Notes under the pieces: generated by a model
Seen by the model: only the letters and a program-made list of their open reading frames with translations
Database searches by the model: none
What the model was told of the DNA's origin: nothing
Shown here: positions 33,691 to 46,516 of the stretch, piece by piece
Layout of the letters: the number at the start of each line of letters is the position of its first letter
Position numbering within the stretch: position 1 is the stretch's first letter
Position numbers and translations under genes: made by a program
Source: Laburnicola sp. R22_1
Taxonomy: Eukaryota > Ascomycota > Dothideomycetes > Pleosporales > Didymosphaeriaceae
Assembly (NCBI GenBank): GCA_014281115.1
Contig: JACONQ010000018.1
Coordinates: forward strand, 1,550,001-1,614,000
Direction: 5' to 3'
DNA length: 64,000 bases

Positions 33691-35727
33691 GCACAAAACG
33701 GACCGACAGACGGACGCAAGACTGGGCGCGTCGGATCGTTCCCAAGGTTCGATCCGGTTCATCGTTTGGTTTGGCTCAAGTTCCGAGGAGAACACGGTGA
33801 CGGTATTACCATTGTACATAGTTGCGCAGCGCCGCGGCGGCGCCGTGTGGCTTGTGGCTTGTGGCGCTTCGACGGAGAGTTTGCATACGTACCTAGGTAC
33901 AGTACCTCACACATCGAAGTAAGATTCCTAGATGTTTGTAGCATGTGCGACGTAGAATGGAATATGAAATAGTAGGATGCGTGACGTGTTCAAGTTGATG
34001 GATGAATTAACAGTCCATGATAAAGGAAGGAAGAAATGCGATGAATGTGATGAATGTGATGAATGCGATACGAAATAATATTAGCACCACGGCGTACGTA
34101 CCTAGCTAGCTACTTACCTTCTAGCCATGGCTCAAATCGAACAAGTCAACTCGACTCGATTCAAGAGGCAGACATGACAACTTGACCAGACTATCCACCA
34201 TCAACGCTATGCTATACTATGCTACAGTAGATAGAACAAATACTAATACGTACGGCCCGGGTGGACCTTAAGAATGAATGAATGAATGCACGCATCACGC
34301 ATCATACAGCGCATCCAGCGCATCCAGCGCGCCCCGACACACAGCCACCCAAGTAAGCAACACAAAACAGCACAACCCAAAAAATAATACTCCAGCAACG
34401 GTCAACCCATACAATCAATCAACATTCAATCTTCAATCCTATATAACGCTACCCTCTGCAAACCTACTTTTATCCCCCACACACCACACACACACCAACA
34501 AAAAACGTGGGTCCGACCGATCCCCGTCCGCAACCCTCTCTCACCAACACACCCCTCCCTCTCCTCCAAGCCAGCCTGCCAGCCAGCAAGCCAGCCCCTC
34601 CCACCCATCACCCCTCCACCTCCCAAAAAAAGTCGCTCACCGACGACGAAACGAATCGAAACATGCTCCCCCCAAAAAATCAAACAAATAGCCACCCAGA
34701 AAGGCACGCGTGTGTGCGCTATGAAAATGCCATGTCATACATAACATAAACACGACATTTTCCCCCCTCGATTCCAGGTTCATAGCCTTCGTTTCGTGAT
34801 AACGTGGTAGTGGTAAAAAAAAAGGTCCAGGTCCGGTCCGCTTTTGCGCTTTTGCTGGATAACAAAACCAAGCGAAAGAAGAAGAAGGCAAACCCGAATC
34901 CCAAAAAGACCTTTTGAAAAAAAGAACAGAGAGTTTTCCGAACGAATGAAGCTCCGCTCCAGCCCCGGATTGGTATCAAGCGAACATGACCATGAGCAAC
35001 GAAGCCCGCCAAAAAATCTATGCATATTTGTCCCCCAAAAATCCAATGTTGATGCACGCGCGTGATTTTTGATACCCGATGCATGCATGCAGAAAAACGC
35101 CAACAACAAAGAACCGATTGGTCCGTCCGTGGTAGAGGGGAAACCGGTATGGAAAAAAACGTGGGGTATAAGATGCGGGGGATACCAGATACTGTGAAGA
35201 AAAAGGAAATAGCCGCTGAACTCCGATCAAAGACGAAAAAGACGAAAAACGACGTTTGCAGGTAGCCGGGGCGAGGGCCAGGCGCGGAACATGCATCGCA
35301 TCATACGAGCAGCAATTAGCAATGACCTGATTTTTCTGCGTTGCCGATGTGCCGAGGTATTGGCCTCGCTGCAAATTCGGCAAATGCCAAGATTTTTCGC
35401 GCTGCGGTTGGTTAAATCGACAGGTCGCACCTATCGTTGTTGAGAAGGAGTGCGGGTCATAGCCGCCCGTCCCGCAGTGCATAGTGTGCCTCCTCAGCCC
35501 AGTGCCAACCTGGTAGGACAAGACGGCCAAAACCACATACTGGGGACCCGTCGACCCTGCAAGAAACGTCGTTCAACGCCAACTCGTCCGGGAAAGCGGC
35601 CGAAAACAATTACGTATGATACAGTAGACAACAAAAGAAATCCCTGCTTCCGAGCTGCCAACGCTGGTAACGAGTGAGCCAGTCGGGTGACAACTGGAAG
35701 CCGGGTAGTGACATCCACAGGTTGAGG

Positions 35728-38700
35728 CTAACGTTCGACTGTGCTACTGCGACTGATGATATCCCAGTCCTGGTCTTTCCATTCCCCATTGGCTCTTTCC
35801 TCTTTGCGCTTCTTACGCTCGCTAGGAGCCCGGATCAAGCGTTTGATGAAGTTGCTGTTGGACCTGGTATTGGCCTGCTCTGGTGGTGTGCTCATAGGCT
35901 CGACAGATGCCCCACGCCAGTCGTGCCCGGCTGTAGAGCATAGGGAATATGCATGGACAATATCCTGTTTCTTGATCTTGCAGAACAGCCTAGAGAACAG
36001 ATACTGCTCACCGTTACCATCAAACAGAGGAATGTGACGGTAACCCTGCTGAACAGCATTCAACTTGGCCGTGAATTGTGCCAAGGGAGCGCCGTCCTGC
36101 GTCCTTCCGTCTACTGTGTTCCACACTGTCCAGCGTACGAAGACGAGGTCGGGATACCGTGTCATTACTGTCATCTCAATTTCGTCCTTGAACTCGGGGT
36201 TGTATCCGTTTCCGTCGACAGTGCGCGTCCTCTTCTTCAACGGTTGGCCAATTCCGGAATACCCGTCCTTGCGGGTAGAGACATCCTGACCGCCGATCCC
36301 AGTCGCGTTAGGACCAGCGTCTTCGGCGCAATACATCTCGAATTGAACAAATGGGCTGATGCTGGCATCTGCCGCCAGTCCTTTCGGCCTAGGAAGCTGC
36401 TGCGCGGATATGATTTGCACAGTGAACTTGACTTCCATCTTCGGTGCCCTTCGGGAGCCAACCGTAGGGGTCTGGTCTTGAGGGCGCAGTTCTGCAGGCT
36501 TCAGAACATAGCCACTCCGATCATCGCCACCAGCGAACATGGCTTCATTGAGCTGCTGCCCCAGGTCGTATGTCTGCCAATTTGTGGCAGCCATTTGAAC
36601 ACCGCGGCGCCAGAACCGAAGTGGGTCGAAATTGGACGAGCTGATGCGGTGACCGCTAGGGTAAACTCGCATGAGGCAGGTCATGTTATGGTCTTCCAGG
36701 CGTTGCTTCTCACGTGCACCGGGCTTGGTAAGCTTGTCAAAGGTGCGCTCGTTGAAGGAGATGACGTGGTTATAAGAGTCGAGATCTTTCGTACCAAACT
36801 CGGTAAACTTAATACCTCGGGCATACACGCCTAGGCGACCAAGCCCTTCAGTGATGTTGCTCGTCTTGGACTTTTTGGGCTTCCTCTTGTCTTTGTCTTC
36901 GGCGGCAGTTGCATGAGGGCTGTCGCTTTCTTCGGCAGAACTAATAAGAGGCGTCGTACCGTAGGTTGTCGACGCGGCTGAGGTGTAGGGGGATGCCCAG
37001 AATGCACCATTGCGCTCTGGCGGGCTCAGAGAAGGCGGACTCGATACGAGTGGGGAGATCGGGATCATGCTATCGTTCAGTTGCACGGGACGTGACCAAG
37101 GTGAACTAAAGCTGCGTTCACGTTTGCGAGCGGATGGTTCAGGCGATGCCTTGACATCAAGCTCTTCTGCAGGCCCCTTGACCTTGATTAGGATTCTGCC
37201 TTTAAGCTCTTCGGGCGACGGCAATTGTTGGCCGTCCCTCAATGCTTGAACAACGAGCTTGTCGCCAAATTCCTCGACCATGGTCTTGACCATGATATGT
37301 TGCTGGTCGGGAGAGCAGTGCACTTCGAGAGACAGGATCAAAGGATACTCGGACTCTACGAAGGCGTATTTGTCGATGACCTTGATCGCATCGTGGAAGG
37401 TGATGCTCTTAGTAAATGTACGTCCATGCGTGACGACAGGTTTGCCATCCCAGCCATCCCAGCAGTCAATTTCCAGGCATCGGCAGCCTTTCTGGAGAGC
37501 GGTGATGTACGCTTCGGTGCTAGACAGTCCAACCACTTGCGGGCCAAGGAGGTAGGTGTTGTGTGAACTTGAGATGAAGTATTCGTTAAGTGGGCGGTCA
37601 AGCTTCAATGTCGGAGAAACAGACTTGAAGATGGAGTTATGAGTATCTGACGTGAGGAAAGTCTGGAATGCAGGAAAGTTCATCGTCAGGGGCAAAGGGA
37701 TCTCACCCCCTTCCGTAGGTGTCATTTTTGGTTTGGTGGCTCGAGCGAGTCTCTCGAACGTAGCCGTCCAGTGTTCGATGTCAGCATCCACATCAATGCC
37801 TTGTTCGCGCTGCAGGAACCCAAAGAAGGTTTGTTGATCCATGCCGGAGTGGGGCGCGGGTGTAAACAGCTTGTAGATTTGTTTGATGTCTTTGCGCTTC
37901 TTCAGCCTCCTTACAAAGTGCAAGAACTCGTCCTGGTTGAGGCTGTCGGTGTGGGACCTGTTAGCTTCCACAAAGTATGCCTGCAACGTCTTCTCCGAAC
38001 AGTTGATGTGCAGATTGCGGCAGAGTTCTATGATGCCTTGGAGATCCATCAATTCCTCCCCTTCAAGGTGGGCCTGTCCGTTGAAACGCTTCTTCATTTG
38101 TCGCTGCCAGACGAGACGTGCGCTCTTCTCGGCGAAGCCCATCAGGCCTGCCATCATGTCGATACGGTCGCGTGACACGGAATTGAGCGCCTCGGTCCAC
38201 ATGTTGAAGATGGACACATCCGGTGCGATCAAATGCATCGTCTTGATCTGTCCCCTGGAGCGGCTGGTATCGGAATACACGATGGTGAACCACAATGATT
38301 CATATCTGTCGTCTGCGTAGCCTAGTTCTTCGCGATAGTGCTTGGCGTCGGCGCCCGTGCGCAAGTCCTTCACGTCGTCGATGTAGAAGGACTTGGAGGG
38401 TCGTGACGGGTCCCAGAAAACTTTGGCCGAGTCTAGATCGAGTCGCAGGAAAATGTCTTTTGCGTCTTTCTTGGTGACCTTGTAAAGCAGCGTACCTTGC
38501 TCTACTCGTGAGTTTCGCTTCGGCGCCGAGACCGTGGTAGAGGGGATGGAGTTGACAAGGGGTCGATTGGAGGCAATGCCGAGCGCATCGACGATGGGGT
38601 CGCCGTCCTCGTCGACAGCTACCTCCTCTTCGTCAAAATAATTGGCATCGAAATCAGAAAGGTCCAGGGCTGTCTCGACGGCGGTCCTGCTATCACTCCG

Positions 38701-39117
38701 GCGGCGCATGATTACGGGACCCGAGCTCTTGTCGCGTTCAGCAGCGGTACCATTGCGCCGGAACCGGCTGGGGATGCTCTGCGCGCCGCGGCTGACTCTT
38801 CGTATCAGGCCAGGACCCTTGCTCAGCGCCTCGGCCATGGCAGACGGAGAGGATGTTGGCGGCGTGGTGGGAGGCGATTGGAAAACGGCCTCGGGCAGCA
38901 TATACGAGGGCACGGCGGGCAGCGAGCAGCTTGTGAGCGGCACCATGCCCTCTGGGGTGGAGGACAGACTGCCATTGCCAAAGTGGGTAGAAAGACTGGC
39001 GGGGCTGCCACGCGAGGATGGGATACTGATGGCTGCCGAGTGCTTGCGGGCGAAGGAAGGCTGCGGCGACGGCATACGCGGCCGTGCAGCTTTGAGGTCG
39101 GCACTGCGGAGAGACAT
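35728..39117 (-). CDS. PLC1: Phosphoinositide-specific phospholipase C, delta type
   Basis: Hydrolyses phosphatidylinositol bisphosphate to diacylglycerol and inositol trisphosphate at the plasma membrane. Intronless, 1,129 residues, first ATG at 39117. Order: disordered Ser/Pro-rich N-terminus (1-205); PH domain (about 206-318, GTLLYKVTKKDAKDIFLRL); EF-hand region (about 330-490, EANRSHTDSLNQDEFLHFVRR); catalytic X box (about 503-650) with H519 in SSHNTYLL, E549/D551 in CLEIDCWDGWDG and H564 in VVTHG. A Ser/Pro/Lys-rich linker (650-755) precedes the Y box (about 756-875, KFTEFGTKDLDSYNHVISFNE). The C2 domain (about 893-1050, MEVKFTVQIISAQQLPRPKG) and a basic tail complete it. All catalytic residues I know for the family are present. 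Longer than yeast Plc1 mainly through the N-terminal part. Confidence 0.96.
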   Translation of the reverse strand: MSLRSADLKAARPRMPSPQPSFARKHSAAISIPSSRGSPASLSTHFGNGSLSSTPEGMVPLTSCSLPAVPSYMLPEAVFQSPPTTPPTSSPSAMAEALSKGPGLIRRVSRGAQSIPSRFRRNGTAAERDKSSGPVIMRRRSDSRTAVETALDLSDFDANYFDEEEVAVDEDGDPIVDALGIASNRPLVNSIPSTTVSAPKRNSRVEQGTLLYKVTKKDAKDIFLRLDLDSAKVFWDPSRPSKSFYIDDVKDLRTGADAKHYREELGYADDRYESLWFTIVYSDTSRSRGQIKTMHLIAPDVSIFNMWTEALNSVSRDRIDMMAGLMGFAEKSARLVWQRQMKKRFNGQAHLEGEELMDLQGIIELCRNLHINCSEKTLQAYFVEANRSHTDSLNQDEFLHFVRRLKKRKDIKQIYKLFTPAPHSGMDQQTFFGFLQREQGIDVDADIEHWTATFERLARATKPKMTPTEGGEIPLPLTMNFPAFQTFLTSDTHNSIFKSVSPTLKLDRPLNEYFISSSHNTYLLGPQVVGLSSTEAYITALQKGCRCLEIDCWDGWDGKPVVTHGRTFTKSITFHDAIKVIDKYAFVESEYPLILSLEVHCSPDQQHIMVKTMVEEFGDKLVVQALRDGQQLPSPEELKGRILIKVKGPAEELDVKASPEPSARKRERSFSSPWSRPVQLNDSMIPISPLVSSPPSLSPPERNGAFWASPYTSAASTTYGTTPLISSAEESDSPHATAAEDKDKRKPKKSKTSNITEGLGRLGVYARGIKFTEFGTKDLDSYNHVISFNERTFDKLTKPGAREKQRLEDHNMTCLMRVYPSGHRISSSNFDPLRFWRRGVQMAATNWQTYDLGQQLNEAMFAGGDDRSGYVLKPAELRPQDQTPTVGSRRAPKMEVKFTVQIISAQQLPRPKGLAADASISPFVQFEMYCAEDAGPNATGIGGQDVSTRKDGYSGIGQPLKKRTRTVDGNGYNPEFKDEIEMTVMTRYPDLVFVRWTVWNTVDGRTQDGAPLAQFTAKLNAVQQGYRHIPLFDGNGEQYLFSRLFCKIKKQDIVHAYSLCSTAGHDWRGASVEPMSTPPEQANTRSNSNFIKRLIRAPSERKKRKEERANGEWKDQDWDIISRSSTVER

Positions 39118-39707
39118 GGTGGATTCTTAGCAAAATGGAGGAGCGGGCTACTTTGTCGGCATTCTGAGGCGGTGGAGGATGCGTAGCGGGCGAGATCGCG
39201 GCGGGCTGGGATTCAATGGCAGATATACTAGAGACAGCCGGGTGTGAAGGCCGTGGTGCAGAGCGTGTCTGGTTACGAATCGAGCATGGCGTGCCGGCAG
39301 GAGGGACGGCGTCGTGGTCTAGCTGAGCCGGGACTGCGAAGGGCGATGGGTGAAAGTGATGGGATTGGTATTGCCGGTGCAACCGTGGTCAGCTGCGTTT
39401 GCAGGCTTGCGACAGGCGCGCTGCAGGAGGCGACCGGGGCGCGGACAGGGCGTTCGCAGACGGCGTGGGGGAATGGCTGCGGCAGCTGTGGTATGGGTGA
39501 GTCTGTGGACGGACCGATCGGCAGCGCAGGCATATGCGGGCTGCAGCTGGAGGAGGGCGTGCGTGTGGTTTGCGCAGGAGCCCAGCCGAGGATTGACGGT
39601 GCAGGCAGAAGTTGGAAGGGGGCGTGGACGGGCGCAAATGGCAATGAAGAGAGTAGGAGGAGGCGGAGGAGGCGGAGGAGGAGGAGTAGGAGTAGTAGTA
39701 GTAGTAG

Positions 39708-39758
<51 letters not shown>

Positions 39759-41804
39759 CAAGCAGCCGTAGCGGGCAGGGCATCAGATCAGGCCTGCAAA
39801 TGTCGCCTTTTCAACGGCCTCGGCGGGTGGCTGTTGCCGCATCTAGCTGCGGCCTGACGAGCGCCGCGGGCCAGTCAAACTGTAAAAGTGTGGGCCGCTT
39901 TGTTCTTGCTCGAGCTCACAGAGCCCCCTCCGAGGCTGCCAAGTAGCGCTTTCCGCCGCCGCGGGGCCGCTAGCTCGCGCTTCCCTGCCAACGCCGCTGG
40001 TGTTCAATGTTGAAACTTGAAACGACGCCACGACCAGCACCACGTCCACTGCCGACTGCCAGCTGCCCCCTGCTCACCGCCCGCTGCCCACTGCCCACTC
40101 CTCGCTGCACCCACTGCCCACGCTGCCCGTCATCGGATTCTTCTGCATGACGCTGCCGCTGCTCCGCCTCGCCCGCTCGCCGCCTCATCACGCCTGCTCA
40201 TCAGATCAGATCAGGCCTGCGTCTGCGTCTGCATCTGCTGTGCGCCCGTCAGCAACGCGAGCGTTCTAACTTCTGCTGCTCGGCACACGAGTGCCATGGC
40301 TTGCGCACATCACAATCACAATCACGCCCTCGCGCCCGCTGCCGTGTCTTCCGGCGCGTCCTGCGGTCTGATGCGCGTCACCGCAACTCATCATCATCCT
40401 GCTGCCAGCGCCTCTGCCAGCGCCAGGCTTGCCTCTGCGGGTTAATACAAGCGAGTCACCGCTTTCTCCTCATCAGTCACCGCATTTCGCATCCAAGCCC
40501 CGCAACGGCCACGAGACGCCGTCTTGCTTCCAACCTGTCCTGCCACGACCTAACTACCTACGTAGCCGCCTCAGGTACGTACCGCTGTTGCTGCTCCCGT
40601 CTCTGCTCCGACACGCGCCGGCCCTGCCGTTCCTCTGGCTAAAATACCTGGCCATATGTGTGCCGCCTACCTATACATGTGGCTGCCACGGAGCCCTGCC
40701 CGAAGGCCAGCAGGCGGCTCCGGTTCTGCCACACACACGTGGCGCAGGCCCGTTCACTGCTGCTGGAACAATTGGTGCCGAGTGTCTGGTTGGCCCTGAC
40801 GCCGATCCTTTGGCGCCCTCCAACGGCCCCGAGGACAGCAGAGGTTGCAGTGTGCCGCGGCAACAACGGCCCTGCTCACACCGTGTGCGTCTGGTCTAGC
40901 AACAAGTGCACGGCCATGCTGCTCCGTATCGTCTGCACGACCCAATGCACGCCAGTCGCGTGACGGCCTATCCCACAGGGATTCCGCAGGGATGTTCTGG
41001 AAGCTTTCTCACCAAGGAAGTTGACCCCTGGCGCGCCCACGAATCAGCTCCCATAACCCGGCCGCTCTTGGGCCTCATGGGATACCCCCCCCCCCCGAGC
41101 CAGGTCACATGGACAGCGGTGTGATATACCCTCTCCTCTGCTCGCTTCGCATCCAATCGCTCCTTGGTGCTGCCCTCTGTGATTTTCATGTCTCGTCTTA
41201 ACTGGCCTTCTTCGACTTCCCTTTGCGCATCCCATTGCATCTCTCCGCTTCAGGCTTCAGCTGAATGCTACTCCATCCTTTCTCGGCTGGATACGGGTTA
41301 CCCACCATTGTGTGGCGTTCCGATATAGGGCTCGCACGTATCGCGCGCTGATCCTACGTCAAACGACGCATGTCATGCATGCCATGCATCGATGCAACAA
41401 AAACAAAATTTGATGGCCATTTCCGAGCGAAAAGGGTCCAGGTGGACCTCGCTCAATAAGCCGCATACCGCTATGTTTTTGTAGCTGCCAATGTAACAGC
41501 ATGCTGTCTCGAGATTCAGCTGTTCCAAGCATTGTTTGGGCCAATGGAAGAGCACGTGCACAGGAGAACATTCCTTTGCAGCCGAGCTCAGCTGGCGCCG
41601 TTTGAGCTGCGAACACCCTGGGACCAATAGACATACAGAAGTGCTTTCACAAGAACAAGCGTTTCTATTTTCCTCCGTCTCAAAGCGGACGTTGCTGAAC
41701 AAGAAAAGAAACACAGTTGCAGACGGACCGTACCTTGGTTCGCCTATAGAGGGGCTCCCGTTGGCGAAGCTGCATCATTCCTCTGGAGTCTAATAAACAC
41801 GTGT
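39118..41804. other. Intergenic 2.7 kb upstream of PLC1
   Basis: GC-rich promoter or leader of PLC1, a trinucleotide microsatellite, C/T-rich sequence about 40040-40700 and a C13 tract near 41087. Long frames in this stretch come from repeat and GC bias and show no family motif. Confidence 0.4.
39652..39758. repeat. GGA/GTA trinucleotide microsatellite
   Basis: About 107 bp of GGA units changing to a long run of AGT units (last about 50 bp nearly pure). It lies 535-640 bp upstream of the PLC1 start codon. Confidence 0.92.
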
Positions 41805-44077
41805 TCATCCAGCGTCCACCGAAGTCAACCCACTGTCGCTACTCTCCGGGATGTCGTAAACAGATGCAGGCTCTCTCCTACTCGTCTGAACCAACCCGTA
41901 ACGGCCATTCTTGCAGCCCTCCTGTCGGTCCGGGTCGATGCACAATGCTCGTGCTGCCGTGTCACCGGAAAAATTCGAGGGACTAGCATCGGTATCATTG
42001 GACACGTTGTTTTGGATTGACGTGTGGATTATTGATTGCAGTCCGAAATCGCTGTCCGCAGCCGGCTCCAGCATCGTCCCTCTATTTTCGTCCTGAGCAC
42101 GACTATATGCGGCTGTCGATGAGGTGATCATAGTTACCATGGACCCTGGGGACGTGACGAGTGGCGCCCGAGTTGCCGCATCTTGTGCGCTGTCGCTTAC
42201 GCAAAAGCCAGGCTCCGCTAGCGGGTTGAACGGTGTAGAGCACCTAGATGACACAGTGAGAGACGAAGGAATATTTCTCTCGGCCTTCGTGAGCATTTCC
42301 CCACGACTCGTCTGAATCTCAGGACCTAAGTCTGTTGTTGCATCTTTGTCGCTTCCGAAGACAAGCTTCTGCCAGAAGTTGTCGTTCTCGTCCCTCTGCG
42401 TCCTTCGACACTCGCTGAGTCGTTCGACTTCCATATGCGGTCGTTTTCGTAGCTCGTCCCTGTCGCTTCCTAGTGGGATTGAAGGCAAAGACGCGGAGAC
42501 ACACGGGGACGAAGCCTTGCCTGTTCGAGCACCTTGCGTGGCTTGCTGTGACCAGGACATGGACACGGTCCTTGTACGCTGGGAAGGCAGACGCGGTCGA
42601 ATATGCACCTGATCAAACGCATATGCATCTTCTCGTATCGAATGGCTCGAGCTATCCGCATCAACAGGGAGAAAAGCCCTCCAAGGGCCATCGTCGATGA
42701 TCTGAGGAGGTTTAGCTTCGCCTCCGCCGACTTTCGCCCCAAGGTGGATATCGCCCATTTCTATCAGTGCTGCATTAGCGGTATCATGGCCATGATTCGG
42801 TTCACCGATCATCATGTTACCCGAGCACGCGTTATTCGTCAGGGCCTCTACTGATGAACTTTCGGACGGTATGTCGAAAGTGAGGCGAAACGGACGGGCA
42901 GTGCCTTCAATTTTCTGCGTGATATAGCACTCTGGGACCTTGTCTTTTTGGTTCGGGCTGACGGTGACTGTAGATAACGGATTGACGGTGTTGGGTTGAT
43001 CCCGGTGCTTCGGGACTGCACTGGAGTCTTCATTCGGACCTAGACCTATACTCGTTGAACCAACCCCCTGGTAGGCGCAGTGGCTCCGCGACGATTCACT
43101 TCGCGTTCGCAGTCGAACACCGTGCCGGTAGACATGCGTGTGCGCCCCCACGAACCTGCCAGGGTCCTGATCTTCCGTCCGTGCCAGCTGCCCCGGCTTC
43201 GGGGTGACTATATGCACGTCTTCGTTTTCGAGCAGTATGCTATCGGACGAGGCGTCGAACGAAGTGAGGGCTGCTTGTGACTGCGTGCAAGCCTGCCGCA
43301 TTGGCGTGAGATTGGACAATGCGTCCGTACCGATACGAATTTTGATATGGTCGTTGACAAGGGCGCCACTTGTGCCCTGCCCACTCGGTCGGCTGGTTTC
43401 AGCTTGGAGCGGCCGCGGCACGAGCCTGGTGGAGTGGGCATCGTGCCTGGTCAGTGCTTGGCGATCGTTGATCTTTCTGCGTTTCCCTATCTCCTCTCTG
43501 TTCTCCTTCGTTTTGGAGTAGTTTATGGCGGGCAGCTTCGGTCGGCCCAGGCCCGCCCAGTCACTCTGCTGCAGCAGGCTCTTTCTCCTTGCCTCTAGAA
43601 GTCTCTCCTCAGAGTCATCATCGGCTACTTTCCTCTTCTGTGAGCATATGCCTACGAAGGACATCAGCAGGCTGCATTGCATTGGATCGGTGAGATGGGT
43701 GGCACAAACTCACCGTTCGTATTCTTCGAGGTCGCGGTGTCATCTTGATCTTGCCTCTGCAGAGGCCTCCTCTCCACGCCCTTGCGCGTGCCCGTCACGT
43801 CGTGTCCAGCCGGTGAAGACCCTGCTCTACTATTGTGGCTTCGTAAGGTCCTGCTATGGCCCGTATGGCGGACGGTGCGCGAGCTGAACAATGGGAGCTG
43901 GTCACACAGGCTCACTTGCCCGTCGCGGAAGAAGCCAGGACGAAATGGCGGCGGCGTGCCTGCAGTGGCGCCATTCTGCAGTTGCGAGCGTGCCCGTGCG
44001 AAGTGGGCCTTCTGTTTCTGTGTGATGCCTTTGTTCGCATTCTTGGAGCGCTGCAGGCTGCCACCGGTCCAGTTCAT
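41805..44077 (-). CDS. Uncharacterised 736-residue fungal protein with NWTGG motif
   Basis: Exons 43714-44077 and 41805-43651 join across a 62-bp intron (donor GTGAGT, a GCTGAT branch-like site, acceptor CGTAG) with frame kept. I chose this acceptor over CACAG 17 bases further on because only it gives the right phase. The ATG at 44077 starts MNWTGGSLQRSKNANKG, then QKQKAHFARARSQLQNG, a basic motif that from memory recurs at the N-terminus of uncharacterised Pezizomycotina proteins. The rest is Ser/Thr-rich and disordered, with a basic KSLLQQSDWAGLGRPKLPAI segment just after the splice. That segment and an RKRRK-like patch hint at nuclear location (inference). No catalytic domain seen. Confidence 0.8.
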
Positions 44078-46516
44078 CCTGAATGCGGCTCGAGGCTAGA
44101 ACTGATTCTGAGTGTTACGGTATGTACAGTGTAATGGAATAGAGACAGCACTGACGGCTGAACGGTGTCGGCACGTGTCACTTGCGCCTGCCATCGCTCG
44201 CGCCTACCTCTCTCACACCCGCTCGCTCCTCCTTCCGCACCGCAATAATCGCGCGTCCCCATCTTCACCATCGCCCTCTACACAAGTGTTACGTCCCGAC
44301 TCCCGAGGCCACAAACGACGCTTCAATTTCCCTGGTGCGCGCGATGTAACCGCCAGCGACCGGTGAAAACAGCCTGTCTCCAGCGGTGCTCCACCTCGTC
44401 TGGAGACATGGGGACGTGGAGACGAAGCGGAGACACTCCAGTCCCTGCGCCGAATAACCGAGTTCAGCAGCGCTGGGAAGCTGGGGAAGCCAATAATCGG
44501 GAGAAGTGGGAACGTTGTCCCTCTCTCCTTCCCTACTTGTCTTCATTATCATCTCCGCCTTGGATGGCTCCACTCCGACTGTGGGCTCTCGGTCAGCCAG
44601 GCCTCAACCCAGAGTTTACCTAGGGAGTAGGTATGTGACAAGAAAGCATCTACGGGCATGGAAGACGGTCACCAGCGTCGTGACCAAGCAGCACACCGCA
44701 TGTCATCTCGGGAATTGGAAGTACGTTTCGTGCAGACGGATCCAGGTCAAGATCATCAAACTTTGCGAGCTCAGTTCAGTACTCAACCATGAGAGACGCT
44801 GTCAAGTGTGAGCGATCTTTCAACACATCGAGTACTATTCGCACGCTGACCCGTTTCTAATCTTCCCAGGCGCGTTGACCGCTCTCCTTACTCTCCATCT
44901 GCGAGTGTAGTCCCACAGATAGACCGGTTCGGGTATAGCGACTTGGGCAGACACTAGGGTAGCCATGCCAACTCTCTAGCGGTACCTAGGTAGTCAATCG
45001 CTAACGCGACACGGCCAACCTCGACACGGCACGCCTTGCTCCACCGGCGTCCTCATTTTACCCCAAGCAAAGAAGGTAGCCGGCATTTAACCCCAGTAAG
45101 ACCGGGCCAAGTTCATTCGCTGGATTCACGGTGCGTTGTGGGGAATGTCACCCACAAAATCAAAACCCCAACACCGGCTTGCTCTCCGCGGTCAGGGTCG
45201 CTGAAAAGGCTCACAGTTGTATGGAGGTGCTTAGACGACGACCCATCTTTTCTGCATGGCCGTCCAGGTACATGTTGCAGATGGGAGGGACTCTTCTCAG
45301 CGACGAGCATTTGCAATGTGGGCGGCGTGCACTGTAGGCACCGCCTAGTGGATGATAGCGCCCGGTAACAGTGCCTGATAATGTACTCGTCATGTACAAT
45401 GATGTCAAGGGCGGGAAGCAGCTGCAGTCGTTGTCCCTGCTCACTGCCCAGCACAGAGAAGCTCACCGCACCGTGTTCGAGCGCGCACTCTGCGAATCGA
45501 GTACCTTCGAAGGGAGCGCAAGCACTGTCGCGATGGCTCCGAAGTACGGTACCGTGGACGTCTCGGATCTTCAGGGTCCCGGCAGCGGCGTTAGACGACA
45601 GGTATTCTCGTTGGTCGCATCGCCTGTGTGCGGCTCCTGCGGCTAGGCGGCACACGTGCGAGGCCCGTCCCCGGGGGGCTCAGCTTGCCGTTCGACGGGC
45701 TTGGCGCAGGCAGCCGTTCCGGGACTTTCTCGAGAGCAGTGACGTAACAGGCAAGTGCGGATGTTGATCGAAATACAAATTCAGCGTGCCGCTTACCGCT
45801 GCTCGGCTCCCACGCCAACCACGCCCTGGCGGCCTTCATTTACGCCGATAACGACGCCGGGCGGGCCAATACCGTCATCACGTTTCGAGCTGTTCACCTC
45901 GCGACCCATCAAAACTCCCACGCGCGGCCGTCAACCACCAAACTCTGCCAGGGTTCCTCCTGTATCTGTATGTACCTCGCCGCTATCTGGACTATCTGGC
46001 TTCTGCATGACACTTGGCTTGTGATTACACTGGGCTCGTACCCACTCTCGCTGCAACACCATGTGGGCACATGTCAAATCAGAGCCCGAGACTCGGCCAC
46101 TGTCGCGTACCTCTCGTACCACATGCCACTGAGAGCTGCCCTGTGGGAGCCGGCCAGCTATCCGGCCCAATGCTCCCAAGCTGTTTACCTGCGGTATGAC
46201 GCAAACCACTCCACTGAATGAGTTTCGGCTCATAAGACCCTTTCGGGGCCGTCTATCATCCATGCAACATGAGCGGACACTACTAGCCCTGATTTGGCTT
46301 TCCCTCTACGTTCACTTGTGTCGGTGAGCAAACACCTTTGCAGCTGTTGTGTATAAAACCTCCACACTTTCGCCCCGACATACCCACAGCCCACAATAAT
46401 CCGCCATCTCCACAACTTCAAGATATATAACTTGTTGCCTGTCCCATCTTCGGCAATCATCTCACACCTGGTCGCCTTCGCAACTTCAATTCATCGTCCA
46501 CAACTTCCCAGGCATC
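44078..46516. other. Divergent intergenic 2.4 kb
   Basis: Lies between the genes at 44077 (minus) and 46517 (plus), so it holds both promoters. A TACCTAGGTA palindrome is at 44983-44992. Several frames of 80-180 codons overlap on both strands but none shows family motifs. Confidence 0.4.

Larger units (their letters stand above)
31086..35727. other. Gene-poor 4.6-kb region with simple repeats
   Basis: No frame here has recognisable family motifs and I support no gene. It holds a CA repeat (about 32966-32990), a GCGATT-type hexamer tract (about 33614-33690), a GCG tract near 33212 and a TACCTAGGTA palindrome at 33890. From 34280 to 34640 the sequence is A/C-rich. It ends in the 3' flank of the phospholipase C gene. 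Confidence 0.45.

Noticed and set aside
35953..36834. 293-codon frame on the + strand
   Set aside because: Antisense to the C2/Y-box coding part of PLC1, no family motifs; a shadow of the real gene.
39273..39761. Frames with long poly-Leu, poly-Ser, poly-Thr or poly-Val runs
   Set aside because: Translations of the trinucleotide microsatellite, not protein-coding evidence.
40429..40899. 156-codon + strand frame in the PLC1 upstream region
   Set aside because: No ATG-linked family motif, atypical composition, overlaps other chance frames.
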